Assembly (NCBI RefSeq): GCF_002294995.1 | Contig: NZ_NSGF01000001.1 | Location: 558,001 to 622,000, forward strand | Direction of reading: 5' to 3' | DNA: 64,000 nucleotides | Source: Mesorhizobium sp. WSM3860 | GTDB taxonomy: Bacteria > Pseudomonadota > Alphaproteobacteria > Rhizobiales > Rhizobiaceae | Shown: positions 52,067-62,049 of the stretch, piece by piece | Layout of the letters: every line of letters starts with the position of its first letter | How positions within the stretch are numbered: position 1 is the stretch's first letter | Program-made: the position numbers and the translations under genes | Notes under the pieces: generated by a model | What the model was told of the DNA's origin: nothing | The model's input: the letters and a program-made list of their open reading frames with translations, nothing else | Databases searched by the model: none

Positions 52067-53377
52067 TCACGCACTCTTGCGCAGAGCAGGCTGCCTGGCG
52101 AAGAGCTCGCGAAAGACCGGATAGATATCGGCCGGAGCAGCGATGCGCCTCATCTGGAAATTCGGCCATTTGCCGTCGACGGCGTTGTAGGCGCGCCAGA
52201 GCGACGTTCCGTTCTCGGTAGAGCCGAAAATGTGGCTTTCGCGTTCGTCGATGATTTCCACATAGGCGAAATACTGGCAAAGGCGCATGAGCTTGCGATC
52301 GAGGAGTTCTATGCAGCGCTCGGAATCGGTTGCGAAATTGTCGCCGTCGGAGGCCTGGGCGGCATAGATATTCCATTCCGCGACCGGATAGCGCTGCTCT
52401 ATGATGCGATGCATTTCCTCGAGTGCCGTCGAGACGACGGTACCGCCGCTCTCGGTGTGGTAGAAGAAGGTGTGCTCGTCCACCTCCTTGGCCTCATGGG
52501 TGTGGCGGATGAAAACGATGTCCGTCCTTTCGTAGCGCCGCGTCAGGAACAGATGCAGCAGCACGAAAAAGCGTTTGGCCAGATCCTTCTCGCGCTCTCC
52601 CATCGATCCCGACACGTCCATCAGGCAAAACATGACAGCGCTGGCATTCGGCACCGGCTGGGGGTCGAAGCGGTTGAACCGAATGTCGACCGGATCGACA
52701 TAGGCAATCCGCCTGCGCCGGCGTTCAAGCCGTTCAACTTCCTCGCGCAGAGCAGCGATTCGTTCGCGTATTGCCTGGTTTGGCGGCTTCGATTCCAACT
52801 CGGCGATCTGCGTTGAGATGGCGTCCAGCTCCGCCTGCTTGGGGCGCCTGAGCGCGATGCGGCGGCCGTGGCTGTTTCGCATGGTGCGTCCGACATTGAC
52901 GTTGGTCGGCGCGCCGCTTGCCGTAAAGCCCGCCCGTCTTGGCTTGAAGCTTAGGATCTGCTTGAGATTGAGCTTGACCATATCGGGCAGTTCGAGGTCT
53001 TCGAAGAAGAGGTCGAGCACTTCCTCGCGCGACAGCACGAAGCGAAAGTCATCCTCGGATTGCGTGGTTCCCGGCGCCGAAGAGCCGGCGCCGCCGCCGC
53101 CAGGCTTGGGAATCAGATCACCGGGACTGAACGATTTGTTGCCGGGCAGTATGTGCTGGCGCTGCCCGCTGTCCCTGGCGTCGCTGAAGTTCGGTTCGCT
53201 GGTGCCTTTCCGGGGCATCGGAACGGCATGCTCGCGGTCGACCTCGGCGATGCGGCCTGTGCGGACATGGTCGCGGATGCTGCGCTTGAGCTCTTCCCGG
53301 GCGCGCTTGAGGAAGCGCTGACGATTGCTCAGGCTCTTGTCCTTCGGATTCAGGCGGCGGTCGATGAAGATCGGCAT
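52067..53377 (-). CDS. YeaH/YhbH family protein (DUF444, VWA-like)
   Basis: The 436-residue protein starts with the family N-terminus (FIDRRLNPKDKSLSNRQRFL) and has a basic central region. A von Willebrand-like C-terminal half carries a MIDAS-type motif (MFCLMDVSGSMGEREKDLAK) and ends in FRELFARQPALRKSA. It functions with the PrkA kinase in stress and nitrogen-starvation responses of enterobacteria. It lies 19 bases downstream of prkA. Confidence 0.93.
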   Translation of the reverse strand: MPIFIDRRLNPKDKSLSNRQRFLKRAREELKRSIRDHVRTGRIAEVDREHAVPMPRKGTSEPNFSDARDSGQRQHILPGNKSFSPGDLIPKPGGGGAGSSAPGTTQSEDDFRFVLSREEVLDLFFEDLELPDMVKLNLKQILSFKPRRAGFTASGAPTNVNVGRTMRNSHGRRIALRRPKQAELDAISTQIAELESKPPNQAIRERIAALREEVERLERRRRRIAYVDPVDIRFNRFDPQPVPNASAVMFCLMDVSGSMGEREKDLAKRFFVLLHLFLTRRYERTDIVFIRHTHEAKEVDEHTFFYHTESGGTVVSTALEEMHRIIEQRYPVAEWNIYAAQASDGDNFATDSERCIELLDRKLMRLCQYFAYVEIIDERESHIFGSTENGTSLWRAYNAVDGKWPNFQMRRIAAPADIYPVFRELFARQPALRKSA

Positions 53378-53396
53378 GGAACCCTTCGGGCTTTGG

Positions 53397-55346
53397 TCAG
53401 CCAGCCTTGTTCACGCGCATGTACCAGTCGACCAGCCGGCGCACCTGCCGCTGAGTGTAGCCGCGCTCCACCATACGCTGCACGAATTCGTTGTGCCGCT
53501 TCTCGGTGACGCTGTCCTGCTTGGAGCCAAAGCTGATCACCGGCAACAAATCCTCGACCTGACCGAACATGCGCTTCTCGATCACCTCGCGAAGCTTTTC
53601 ATAGCTCGTCCAGGACGGATTGCGGCCATGGTTGCGCGCCCGGGCGCGCAAGGTGAACTTGACCACCTCGTTGCGGAAATCCTTGGGATTGGCGATGCCG
53701 GCCGGCTTTTCAACCTGCGACAATTCCTTGTCCAGGACCTCGCGATTGAGGATCTGGCCGGTATCGGGATCCTTGTAGTCCTGATCCTCGATCCAGGCAT
53801 CGGCATAGGCGATGTAGCGGTCGAAAAGGTTCTGGCCGTACTCGCTATACGATTCCAGGTAAGCCTTCTGGATCTCGTGGCCGATGAACTCGGCATAGCG
53901 CGCTGCAAGTTCCGATTTGATGAACTCGAGGTACGCGGCCTCGGTTTCCTTCGGGAATTGCTCGCGTTTGATCGCCTCCTCGAGGATGTACATCAAGTGC
54001 ACGGGATCGGCGGCGACCTCCTTGGTGTCGTAGTTGAAAGTCTGCGACAGGATCTTGAAGGCGAAGCGCGTGCTGACCCCGGTCATGCCTTCGTCGACGC
54101 CGGCGGCATCGCGATATTCCTGGACCGACTTCGCCTTCGGGTCGATCTCCTTGAGGTTCTCGCCGTCATAGGCGCGCATCTTGGTGTAAAGCGGCGAATT
54201 CTCGTGCTCGGCAAGGCGCGTCGAGACGGTGAAACGGCTGAGGATGTCCAGCACTTCAGGCGCGCAGGGACTGTTTGCCAGATCGCTCTCGCGCAGAAGT
54301 TTCTCGTAAATCTGCCTCTCTTCGGTGATGCGAAGGCAATACGGAACCTTGACCACAAGGATGCGGTCGAGGAAGGCCTCATTGTTCTTGTTGTTCTTGA
54401 ATTGCTGCCATTCCGATTCGTTGGAATGAGCAACGACGATGCCCTGATAGGGGAAGGAGCCGAAATTCTCGGTGCCGTTATAGCTGCCTTCCTGGGTTGC
54501 CGTCAGCAGCGGGTGCAGGACCTTGATGGGCGCCTTGAACATCTCGACGAATTCGAGCAGGCCCTGCGTCGTCCGGTTCAAGCCGCCGCTGTAGGAATAG
54601 GCATCCGGATCGGATTGGCTGAAATGTTCCAACTGCCTGATGTCGACCTTGCCGACCAGGGCCGAGACGTCCTGGTTGTTCTCGTCGCCGGGCTCGGTCT
54701 TGGCGATGGCGATCTGACGCAGACGCGATGGCGACAGCTTGACCACGCTGAATTTGGAAATGTCGCCGGAGAGTTCGTCGAGCCGTTTGGCCGCCCAAGG
54801 CGAGATGAGCCCATTGAGGCGGCGGCGGGCTATCCCGTATTTTTCTTCCAGCAGATCGCCCATCCGGTCTGGATGGAAAAGGCCAAGCGGCGATTCGAAA
54901 ATAGGGCTGATCTGATTGCCGACCTTCAGCGTGTAGATCGGGCGCTGTTCCATAAGCTTCTTCAGCCGTTCGGCAAGCGAGGACTTGCCGCCGCCGACCG
55001 GCCCGAGCAGGTAAAGGATCTGCTTGCGCTCCTCGAGACCCTGGGAGGCATAGCGGAAATATCCGGCGATGCGCTCGATCGTATCCTCCATCCCGTAGAA
55101 ATCGGAGAAGGAGGGATAGACCTTGATGGTCCGGTTCGAGAAAATGCGACCGAGCCGCTCATCCTTGCTGGTGTCGACCAGATTGGGCTCGCCGATGGCC
55201 TCGACCATCCGTTCGGGCGCCGAGGCATACATGGATCTGTCTTCGCGGCAGCCAAGCAGATACTGCTGGAGGCTCATCTCTTCCTGGGCCGCGTTGGAAT
55301 ATATCTCCGAAAACAGATCGAAGACGTCGGATTGGTTCTCTCGCAT
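53397..55346 (-). CDS. prkA: PrkA family serine protein kinase / AAA protein (YeaG-like)
   Basis: The 649-residue protein has an N-terminal AAA-type domain with Walker A (LYLLGPVGGGKSSLAERL) and a C-terminal kinase-like PrkA domain. Conserved segments include RIFSNRTIKVYPSFSDFYGM, SNESEWQQFKNNKNNEAFLD and RMVERGYTQRQVRRLVDWYM. In E. coli the homologue YeaG acts in nutrient starvation. GAGGGC precedes the ATG. It is first in the operon with yeaH and spoVR, and an EcfG-like promoter lies 60 bases upstream. The gap 55347-55561 is the promoter region. Confidence 0.95.
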   Translation of the reverse strand: MRENQSDVFDLFSEIYSNAAQEEMSLQQYLLGCREDRSMYASAPERMVEAIGEPNLVDTSKDERLGRIFSNRTIKVYPSFSDFYGMEDTIERIAGYFRYASQGLEERKQILYLLGPVGGGKSSLAERLKKLMEQRPIYTLKVGNQISPIFESPLGLFHPDRMGDLLEEKYGIARRRLNGLISPWAAKRLDELSGDISKFSVVKLSPSRLRQIAIAKTEPGDENNQDVSALVGKVDIRQLEHFSQSDPDAYSYSGGLNRTTQGLLEFVEMFKAPIKVLHPLLTATQEGSYNGTENFGSFPYQGIVVAHSNESEWQQFKNNKNNEAFLDRILVVKVPYCLRITEERQIYEKLLRESDLANSPCAPEVLDILSRFTVSTRLAEHENSPLYTKMRAYDGENLKEIDPKAKSVQEYRDAAGVDEGMTGVSTRFAFKILSQTFNYDTKEVAADPVHLMYILEEAIKREQFPKETEAAYLEFIKSELAARYAEFIGHEIQKAYLESYSEYGQNLFDRYIAYADAWIEDQDYKDPDTGQILNREVLDKELSQVEKPAGIANPKDFRNEVVKFTLRARARNHGRNPSWTSYEKLREVIEKRMFGQVEDLLPVISFGSKQDSVTEKRHNEFVQRMVERGYTQRQVRRLVDWYMRVNKAG

Positions 55347-55406
55347 GATATTCTGCCCTCAGAGCCGCTCTGGTTGCCAGTCGGCCAGTCGGCTCGTCTC
55401 GTATTC

Positions 55407-55431
55407 AACTGCCGGAAAGCATTGTGGTTCC
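55407..55431 (-). promoter_or_regulatory. EcfG-type (general stress response) promoter candidate for prkA
   Basis: On the minus strand GGAAC is followed after 16 bases by AGTT. The alphaproteobacterial EcfG consensus is GGAAC-N16/17-CGTT, so there is one mismatch. The -10 lies about 60 bases upstream of the prkA start. Confidence 0.55.
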
Positions 55432-55561
55432 CTCATATGAGAGAGAGCGCCTGCAATCGGGCATTGACGACTCACAGCACCCGATTCGGACGGAATGCTC
55501 ACCCATGATAATTAGGTGGTGATGGCCGGGAGAGCTTCAAGGAAAATCTTAGGTTTTCCAC

Positions 55562-55927
55562 TCACATGTCGTGGTCGGGAACGTAGAGGCAGAAGGAATG
55601 CTGAGAATTCGCGTCGCCACCGGGCTTACACTCGTGAAAGAACTCGTCACGCGAACGCTTGATCCGACTATCGGAGTAGGGAATGAGCTCTCCGGTTGAG
55701 AGCTGGTATCCATATTTCGTTTCCTTCACGTCGGCCGTGGGTGCTTGATAGCAGTCCATTCCCGAACAGCATGAGCTGTCATACTGCCAGCCCTTGGGCG
55801 CCTGATGGGCAGCCGCCGGAGCCGCAAGAAATACCGCCAGCGCAATTGCCGCAAACAGGCGCAGAGGTTCTGAACGGCTTGAGCGCCCATTGGGCGGCGC
55901 GGCTGGAGGTCGATACGTCGTCCTCAT
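55562..55927 (-). CDS. Small secreted Cys-rich protein of unknown function
   Basis: The 121-residue product has a signal-peptide-like segment (LRLFAAIALAVFLAAPAAA, cleaved before HQAP). The mature part of about 80 residues contains a CC pair and further Cys (SSCCSGMDCYQAP, HECKPG, SFCLYVPDHDM), probably disulphide-bonded in the periplasm. The N-terminal 22 residues before the hydrophobic part are unusual for a signal peptide, so the true start may be an internal alternative codon. Proteins with a QAPxGWxYxxxCCS opening recur in rhizobia, as I recall. The function is unknown. Confidence 0.72.
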   Translation of the reverse strand: MRTTYRPPAAPPNGRSSRSEPLRLFAAIALAVFLAAPAAAHQAPKGWQYDSSCCSGMDCYQAPTADVKETKYGYQLSTGELIPYSDSRIKRSRDEFFHECKPGGDANSQHSFCLYVPDHDM

Positions 55928-56352
55928 TGGTGGTCACCCGTTCGGAAGCGCCGGCCGAGGGCATCGGTTCTCCGGTCCGACTAGCAATCCGCCCAGCATT
56001 GGGCTGGGCCTGCATCAAACCGCCAGATCAGGCAAATGTTCCATGCTGCTCCCCCCGGTCGGCGTGCGCGCCGGCCCATGCAGCCGCGGCCCACGATCCC
56101 GCGGACCGGCTACGGGCAGGGGAACCAAAATAACCCTGGTCCAGGGTAGCGCCTATTCTCATATGGCGATCACCACCTTCGGGGGGACGGCGATGCGCTG
56201 ACCGCCGCTGTCATGGCTTTCCTGAGGGCGACGCTCGCCTGAACGCGCCGGCACTCCTGAAACTGGATCACTTCAAAGTCGTTGACCGGACATTGCGGCA
56301 TGAACACTTGTCGGCTCAATTGTCCGGCGACAATCGGACGAGAGGGAACGCG
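55928..56352. other. Intergenic region of 425 bp
   Basis: It lies between the divergent secreted-protein gene and the TPP-enzyme gene. The frames across it lack coding bias, and no RNA gene or repeat was recognised. It should hold two promoters. Confidence 0.5.
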
Positions 56353-57906
56353 ATGAATGGCGCCGATGTGCTTTGCGATGTGCTGCTGGCGAATGGCGTG
56401 AATGTCTGCTTCGCCAATCCCGGTACCTCGGAAATGCACTTCGTCGCCGCGCTCGACCGCAAGCCGGAGATGCGCTGCGTGCTCGGTCTTGCCGAGGGCG
56501 TGGTGACGGGTGCCGCCGACGGCTATGCCAGGATGACCGACCGGCCGGCCGCGACGTTGCTTCACACCGGCCCCGGATTGGCCAATGGCCTGGCCAACAT
56601 CCACAATGCCCGGCGCGCCCGCGTGCCGATGATCAACATCGTCGGCGACCATGCCTCCTATCACCTGCCGCTGGACGCGCCGCTCACCAGCGACATTGAA
56701 GGTCTCGCCGCGCCGATGTCGAACTGGGTCCGCCGCGTCGCCGGTCCGGCCGACATCGCGCCGGCCGCGCAGGCGGCTTTTCGCGCTTCGCTGACGCCTC
56801 CCGGCATCGCTACGCTGATCCTGCCGGCGGACGCGGCGTGGGGAGAGGCCAGTCCGCTCCTGTCGGCCAAGGTGGAGCTTGCGGCGCCGCCTTCGGTCGA
56901 CGCAGCTATCGTGCGCAAGATTGCCGGAGCCATTCGCGCCGCGCCCGGTCGCGTCGGCATGATCCTGCGTGGGCCGGCCGCGCGTGAGGATGCCTTGCAA
57001 ATCGCCGGACAGATATCGGCGGTTTCGGACGTCCGGCTGTTCAGCGACGTTCTGATTGCCCGGATGCAGCGCGGCCGCGGCCGCGTTGCGCCTACCCGCG
57101 TTCCATATCCGATCGACTCCGCGCGCAGCCTTCTTGCCGACATCGATCTCCTGATCCTCGTCGGAGCCAAGGAACCGGTGGCGTTCTTTGCCCATCCCGG
57201 AAAGCCGGGCCGGCTTGTGAGCGAAGGCTGTGAAGTGATGTCGCTGGCCGAGCATGGCGAGAATTTGAAGGCGGCACTCGCTGCGCTTCGCGACGAACTG
57301 GGCATCGAACCGTCGCAGCCGGTGCCCGTCATCACGGCAATTCCCAATGAGCCGGCCCCGCGCGGCAAGCTGACGGACGACGCGATTGCACTTTCGGTAG
57401 CGCGGAAGCTGCCGGAGAATGCGATCGTGTGCGACGAGGCCGTCACCTCGGCGCGGCGCTATTTTGCGCTCTCGGCCTTTGCCGCCCCGCACGATTACAT
57501 GATGGGCACAGGCGGATCTATCGGCGGCGGCATTCCAATGGCGACTGGCGCAGCCATCGCCTGTCCTGGCCGCAAGGTGCTGAATCTGGAGGCGGACGGC
57601 AGCGGCATGTACACGGTGCAGGGACTATGGACCCAGTCGCGGGAAAAGCTCGACGTGGTGACGATCGTCTTTTCCAACCGGACCTACGCCATCCTGCACG
57701 GCGAGATGCGCAATGTCGGGGTGAACGCGATCGGCGAGAATGCCAGGCGAATGCTCGACCTTGATCAACCGGCTCTGGACTGGGTTTCGCTGGCAAGCGG
57801 CATGGGGGTGGAAGCAGCCCGCGCCGACACATGCGAGCGCTTCGACGCGCTGCTCGACAGCGCGCTGTCGCGTCCGGGGCCGTTCCTTATCGAAGCGGTG
57901 ATCTGA
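56353..57906 (+). CDS. Thiamine-pyrophosphate-dependent enzyme, acetolactate-synthase/benzoylformate-decarboxylase-like
   Basis: The 517-residue enzyme has the TPP-family three-domain layout: N-terminal Pyr domain with the catalytic Glu (GLAEGVVTGAADGYARM), a central domain (about 190-320), and the C-terminal PP domain with the metal/TPP motif (NLEADGSGMYTVQGLWTQ, then VFSNRTYAIL). The Gly-rich GTGGSIGGGIPMATGAAIAC resembles decarboxylases more than biosynthetic IlvB. ATG 56353 follows GAGAGGGAA. No ilvH partner is adjacent, so it is probably not the housekeeping acetohydroxyacid synthase. The substrate is likely a 2-keto acid. Confidence 0.9.
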   Translation: MNGADVLCDVLLANGVNVCFANPGTSEMHFVAALDRKPEMRCVLGLAEGVVTGAADGYARMTDRPAATLLHTGPGLANGLANIHNARRARVPMINIVGDHASYHLPLDAPLTSDIEGLAAPMSNWVRRVAGPADIAPAAQAAFRASLTPPGIATLILPADAAWGEASPLLSAKVELAAPPSVDAAIVRKIAGAIRAAPGRVGMILRGPAAREDALQIAGQISAVSDVRLFSDVLIARMQRGRGRVAPTRVPYPIDSARSLLADIDLLILVGAKEPVAFFAHPGKPGRLVSEGCEVMSLAEHGENLKAALAALRDELGIEPSQPVPVITAIPNEPAPRGKLTDDAIALSVARKLPENAIVCDEAVTSARRYFALSAFAAPHDYMMGTGGSIGGGIPMATGAAIACPGRKVLNLEADGSGMYTVQGLWTQSREKLDVVTIVFSNRTYAILHGEMRNVGVNAIGENARRMLDLDQPALDWVSLASGMGVEAARADTCERFDALLDSALSRPGPFLIEAVI

Positions 57907-57926
57907 GCGGCCCCGGCCCGCTGAGC

Positions 57927-58229
57927 TTACCAGCGCGTCTTCTCACCAGGTGCTGCCGGCTCGATCGCCAGCGCGTGCACGCCGGCCTTCAGTTCGTCGG
58001 CAAGGAGTTGATTGACGGCGCGGTGGCGTTCGATGCGGTTCATGCCGGCAAAATTCTGCGAGACGATACGGACGCGGAAATGCGTCTCGCCGGTGCCGTC
58101 GAAGACGCCCTCGTGGCCGTGCTCGACGTGGTGATGGCCGGCGTGAAGATGGCTTTCGTTGATGACGGTGAGCCTTTCCGGCGAAAATGCCGCCTTCAGC
58201 TTGTTTTCCATCGTCGACTGTATGGACAT
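57927..58229 (-). CDS. BolA family protein
   Basis: The 100-residue protein has the BolA core: LHAGHHHVEHG, THFRVRIVSQNFAGMNRIER, and HRAVNQLLADELKAGVHALA. BolA proteins bind monothiol glutaredoxins and Fe-S clusters and can act as regulators. GAAGGGAAG precedes the ATG. It is divergent from the J-domain gene and convergent with the TPP-enzyme gene. Confidence 0.94.
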   Translation of the reverse strand: MSIQSTMENKLKAAFSPERLTVINESHLHAGHHHVEHGHEGVFDGTGETHFRVRIVSQNFAGMNRIERHRAVNQLLADELKAGVHALAIEPAAPGEKTRW

Positions 58230-58373
58230 CGGGGCTTCCCTTCACCACATCTGCGGTACCGCCGCAAATCTGCGCTTTCGACCGCTTTAAGCCGCGATTC
58301 AGCGGTTAGGGCGATCATCGGCGAAATGTCAATTCTTGTTTCGCCGTAGCGAACAGCCCATAAATGGGTGAGG

Positions 58374-58988
58374 ATGAAACCATATCCCAAATATTTCGAG
58401 AAAATTCGCATCCGGCCGGAAAAGGACGCGGAGCTGAAGTCGCGCGCGCCGATCTGCCAGTGGGACGGTTGCAGCGAGGCCGGTACGCATCGCGCGCCGG
58501 TCGGGCGCCTGAAGGAAGGCGAGTATTTCCGCTTCTGCTTTGAGCATGTGCGCGAATACAACAAGAGCTTCAACTACTTCTCGGGCGTGTCGGACAGCGA
58601 GATCGCCCGCTTCCAGAAAGAGGCGCTGACCGGACACCGGCCGACCTGGCGCATGGGTGCCAATGGCGGCGGCATGCGTTCGGCACCCGATTTCGCGCAG
58701 CAGCGCTCCGGGCGTGCAGGCTACTACAATCGCATGCGCGATCCCTTCAATCTGTTCGGCGGCGGAACGCGCGAAGTGCGCGAGCGCAAGGCAAAGCCGC
58801 TTGAGGCCAAGGCGCTGGAAACGCTTGGCCTTGATACAAAGGCGACTGGCAAGGATATCAAGGCGCGCTATAAGGAACTCGTAAAGCGCCACCATCCGGA
58901 TGCGAATGGCGGCGACAGAGGTTCGGAAGACCGGTTCCGCGATGTGCTGCAGGCCTATCGCGTGCTCAAGCAAGCAGGATTGTGCTGA
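58374..58988 (+). CDS. J-domain (DnaJ-like) protein
   Basis: The 204-residue protein has a unique N-terminal region with Cys/His residues (PICQWDGCSEAGTHRAP, FRFCFEHVREYN) resembling a small zinc site. A C-terminal J domain (about residues 138-203) carries the HPD motif in LVKRHHPDANGGDRGSEDRF. A single J domain without the Gly/Phe and CTD regions indicates a specialised DnaK co-chaperone. A bolA / J-domain / cobS arrangement is common in alphaproteobacteria. The start ATG 58374 has GGTGAGG adjacent; GTG 58368 is an alternative. Confidence 0.9.
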   Translation: MKPYPKYFEKIRIRPEKDAELKSRAPICQWDGCSEAGTHRAPVGRLKEGEYFRFCFEHVREYNKSFNYFSGVSDSEIARFQKEALTGHRPTWRMGANGGGMRSAPDFAQQRSGRAGYYNRMRDPFNLFGGGTREVRERKAKPLEAKALETLGLDTKATGKDIKARYKELVKRHHPDANGGDRGSEDRFRDVLQAYRVLKQAGLC

Positions 58989-59009
58989 GCGACCCTATGG
59001 TCCATGTCG

Positions 59010-59036
59010 TTTTCCAACTTTCATAAGGTTGGAAAA
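59010..59036. other. Hairpin upstream of cobS
   Basis: TTTTCCAAC and GTTGGAAAA are exact complements around TTTCATAAG. It lies between the J-domain gene and cobS. It could terminate the former or be part of the cobS leader; no T-run follows. Confidence 0.6.
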
Positions 59037-59111
59037 GGCTCTAAGACCGCCCCCGAACAAAATCGATTGCCGGCGAAACGCGGCGTTTCGCCAGTGGAGA
59101 CGTTGATAGAG

Positions 59112-60098
59112 ATGAACAAGGTCGATCGCGACATCGCCAACCTGCCCGATACGACGGTGCCGGTGAAGGAGAAATTCGGCTTCGACTCCAAGATGGTGGT
59201 TCCGGCCTATTCGGCGGCGACCGAGCACGTGCCCGACATCGACCCGGACTATCTGTTCGACAAGGCGACGACTTTGGCGATCCTCGCCGGCTTCGCCTAC
59301 AACCGCCGCGTCATGGTGTCGGGCTATCACGGCACCGGCAAGTCCACCCATATCGAGCAGGTCGCCGCGCGCCTCAACTGGCCCTGCGTGCGCGTCAATC
59401 TCGACAGCCATGTCAGCCGCATCGATCTCGTCGGCAAGGACGCCATCGTCGTCAAGGAAGGGCTGCAGGTCACGGAGTTCCGCGACGGCATCCTGCCCTG
59501 GGCCTATCAGCACAACGTGGCGCTCTGCTTCGACGAGTACGATGCCGGCCGCCCGGACGTGATGTTCGTCATCCAGCGCGTGCTGGAATCGTCGGGCCGG
59601 CTGACGCTGCTCGACCAGAGCCGTGTCATACGCCCGCATCCGGCCTTCCGCCTGTTCGCCACCGCCAACACGGTGGGGCTGGGCGACACCACCGGCCTCT
59701 ATCACGGCACGCAGCAGATCAACCAGGCGCAGATGGACCGCTGGTCGATCGTCACCACGCTCAACTACCTGCCGCACGACAACGAGGTGTCGATCGTGCT
59801 GGCCAAGGCCAAGCACTATCGCGACAGCAAGGGCAAAGAGATCGTCAACAAGATGGTGCGCGTCGCCGACATGACGCGCTCGGCCTTCATCAATGGCGAC
59901 CTGTCGACGGTGATGAGCCCGCGCACGGTCATCACCTGGGCCGAGAACGCCGAGATCTTCGGCGATATCGGCATGGCGTTCCGGCTGACCTTCCTCAACA
60001 AATGCGACGAGCTGGAGCGTTCGGTGGTCGCCGAATTTTACCAGCGCGCCTTCGGCGAGGATCTGCCGGAGAGCGCCGCCAACGTGGTGCTGGGCTAG
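59112..60098 (+). CDS. cobS: Aerobic cobaltochelatase subunit CobS
   Basis: The 328-residue AAA+ ATPase powers cobalt insertion into hydrogenobyrinic acid a,c-diamide with CobT and CobN. Walker A is [20 protein letters not shown], Walker B is [16 protein letters not shown], and [20 protein letters not shown] is almost invariant. ATG 59112 ([16 protein letters not shown]) matches the known family start and a length of about 330; the frame from 59004 runs through the upstream hairpin. cobT follows by about 50 bases. cobN is not in the window. Confidence 0.97.
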   Translation: MNKVDRDIANLPDTTVPVKEKFGFDSKMVVPAYSAATEHVPDIDPDYLFDKATTLAILAGFAYNRRVMVSGYHGTGKSTHIEQVAARLNWPCVRVNLDSHVSRIDLVGKDAIVVKEGLQVTEFRDGILPWAYQHNVALCFDEYDAGRPDVMFVIQRVLESSGRLTLLDQSRVIRPHPAFRLFATANTVGLGDTTGLYHGTQQINQAQMDRWSIVTTLNYLPHDNEVSIVLAKAKHYRDSKGKEIVNKMVRVADMTRSAFINGDLSTVMSPRTVITWAENAEIFGDIGMAFRLTFLNKCDELERSVVAEFYQRAFGEDLPESAANVVLG

Positions 60099-60105
60099 GC
60101 GCGTG

Positions 60106-60126
60106 CCGGAAGGCTTGGCCTTTCGG
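60106..60126. other. Short hairpin between cobS and cobT
   Basis: CCGGAAGGC and GCCTTTCGG pair with one G-T around TTG. It is too weak and lacks a T-run for an efficient terminator; it might stabilise the cobS end or tune cobT expression. Confidence 0.45.
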
Positions 60127-60150
60127 ACCAAAACGCGCAGGGAATGATCG

Positions 60151-62049
60151 ATGGCGGGTCCAGGCGACAATACGCGCAACAAGCCGAAGAACGGGTCTGA
60201 AGCGGACAGCTTCAAGCGCGCCGTCACCGTCTGCATGCGCGCCGTTGCCGGCGACAAGGATCTCGAGGTCGGTTTCGCCAAGGATCGGCCGGCGCTGGCG
60301 GGCAACCGCGCCCGCCTGCCCGAACTGCCGAAGAAGGCTTCCCGCACCGATATCGCGATCACCCGCGGCATCGGCGATTCCATGGCGCTGAAGCGCGCCT
60401 GCCACGATCAGCGCATCCACTCGAAGCTGGCGCCGGAGGGCAAGCTCGCGCGGGCTATTTTCGATGCCGTCGAGCAGGCCCGTGTCGAGGCGATCGGCAG
60501 CCGCGCCATGCAGGGCGTGGCCGACAATATCGGCTCGATGCTCGAGGACAAATACGCCAAGGCAAATCTCGTCGACGTCAAGGACAAGGCCGACGCCCCG
60601 CTGGAAGAGGCGGTGGCGCTGATGGTGCGCGAAAAGCTCACCGGCCGGGCCGTGCCGAACAGCGGCGAGCGAATGGTCGATCTGTGGCGGCCCTGGGTCG
60701 AGGAAAAGGCCGGCAGCGACCTCGACGGCCTGTCGTCCAAGCTCGATGACCAGCAAGCCTTCGCGCGCATCGTGCGCGACATGCTCGTCTCGATGGAGAT
60801 GGCCGAGGAGCTCGGCGACGACCAGGAGACGGAAGACTCCGAGGATAACGAGGAAAACGAGCAGCAGGGCGAGGAGCAGAGCGAGGAAGGCGGCGAGGAC
60901 GATTCCGGCTCCGAACAGTCGCAGTCCGAGGACGCGGAGGCTTCCGCAGACGAGGAAGAGTCGGCCGAAACGGAGGCGACCGACGCCACATCGGACGACC
61001 TTTCCGACGAGGATGATTCCGATGCCGAGACGCCAGGCGAGGCGCGTCGCAACGACAATCCCTTCCTGAACCTGCCGAAAGACATCGACTACAAGGTCTT
61101 CACCACCGCGTTCGACGAGACGGTCGGCGCCGAGGACCTTTGCGAGGAGGAGGAGCTCGACCGGCTGCGCGCCTTCCTCGACAAGCAGCTCGCCAATCTC
61201 TCCGGCGTCGTCGGCCGCCTGGCCAACCGGCTGCAGCGCCGCCTAATGGCGCAGCAGAACCGTTCCTGGGACTTCGACCTGGAGGAAGGCTATCTCGATC
61301 CATCCAGGTTGGTGCGCGTCGTCATCGATCCGATGCAGCCGCTGTCCTTCAAGCAGGAGCGCGACACCAAGTTCCGCGACACGGTGGTGTCGCTGGTGCT
61401 GGACAATTCGGGCTCGATGCGCGGGCGGCCGATCACGGTTGCCGCGACCTGCGCCGACATCCTGGCGCGCACCCTGGAGCGCTGCGGGGTTTCGGTGGAA
61501 ATCCTCGGCTTCACCACACGTGCGTGGAAAGGTGGGCAGGCGCGCGAGAAGTGGCTGAAGGACGGCAAGCCGCCGAATCCGGGCCGGCTCAACGATCTGC
61601 GCCACATCATCTACAAGTCCGCCGACCATCCGTGGCGGCGCGCCCGCCGCAATCTCGGCCTGATGATGCGCGAGGGCCTGCTCAAGGAGAATATCGACGG
61701 CGAGGCGCTGCTTTGGGCGCACAACCGGCTGATCGGCCGGCCGGAACAGCGCAAGATCCTGATGATGATCTCGGACGGCGCGCCGGTCGACGATTCCACG
61801 CTCTCGGTCAATCCCGGCAACTATCTGGAGCGCCATCTGCGCGCCGTGATCGACCTCATCGAGACGCGCTCGCCGGTGGAGCTTTTAGCCATCGGCATCG
61901 GCCACGATGTCACGCGCTACTATCGCCGCGCCGTCACCATCGTCGATGCCGAAGAGCTGGCCGGCGCCATGACGGAGCAATTGGCATCGCTGTTCGGCGA
62001 GGAGAACGCGCGCGACACGCGGCGCGGTGGCTTGCGGCGCGCCGGATGA
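60151..62049 (+). CDS. cobT: Aerobic cobaltochelatase subunit CobT
   Basis: The 632-residue subunit forms the chaperone-like CobST complex. It has an N-terminal helical region, a very acidic Glu/Asp/Ser-rich stretch (about residues 225-300) and a C-terminal VWA domain with the MIDAS motif [20 protein letters not shown] and the second MIDAS part in [14 protein letters not shown]. The acidic linker is usual for the family. The stop overlaps the next gene start by 4 bases. Confidence 0.97.
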   Translation: MAGPGDNTRNKPKNGSEADSFKRAVTVCMRAVAGDKDLEVGFAKDRPALAGNRARLPELPKKASRTDIAITRGIGDSMALKRACHDQRIHSKLAPEGKLARAIFDAVEQARVEAIGSRAMQGVADNIGSMLEDKYAKANLVDVKDKADAPLEEAVALMVREKLTGRAVPNSGERMVDLWRPWVEEKAGSDLDGLSSKLDDQQAFARIVRDMLVSMEMAEELGDDQETEDSEDNEENEQQGEEQSEEGGEDDSGSEQSQSEDAEASADEEESAETEATDATSDDLSDEDDSDAETPGEARRNDNPFLNLPKDIDYKVFTTAFDETVGAEDLCEEEELDRLRAFLDKQLANLSGVVGRLANRLQRRLMAQQNRSWDFDLEEGYLDPSRLVRVVIDPMQPLSFKQERDTKFRDTVVSLVLDNSGSMRGRPITVAATCADILARTLERCGVSVEILGFTTRAWKGGQAREKWLKDGKPPNPGRLNDLRHIIYKSADHPWRRARRNLGLMMREGLLKENIDGEALLWAHNRLIGRPEQRKILMMISDGAPVDDSTLSVNPGNYLERHLRAVIDLIETRSPVELLAIGIGHDVTRYYRRAVTIVDAEELAGAMTEQLASLFGEENARDTRRGGLRRAG

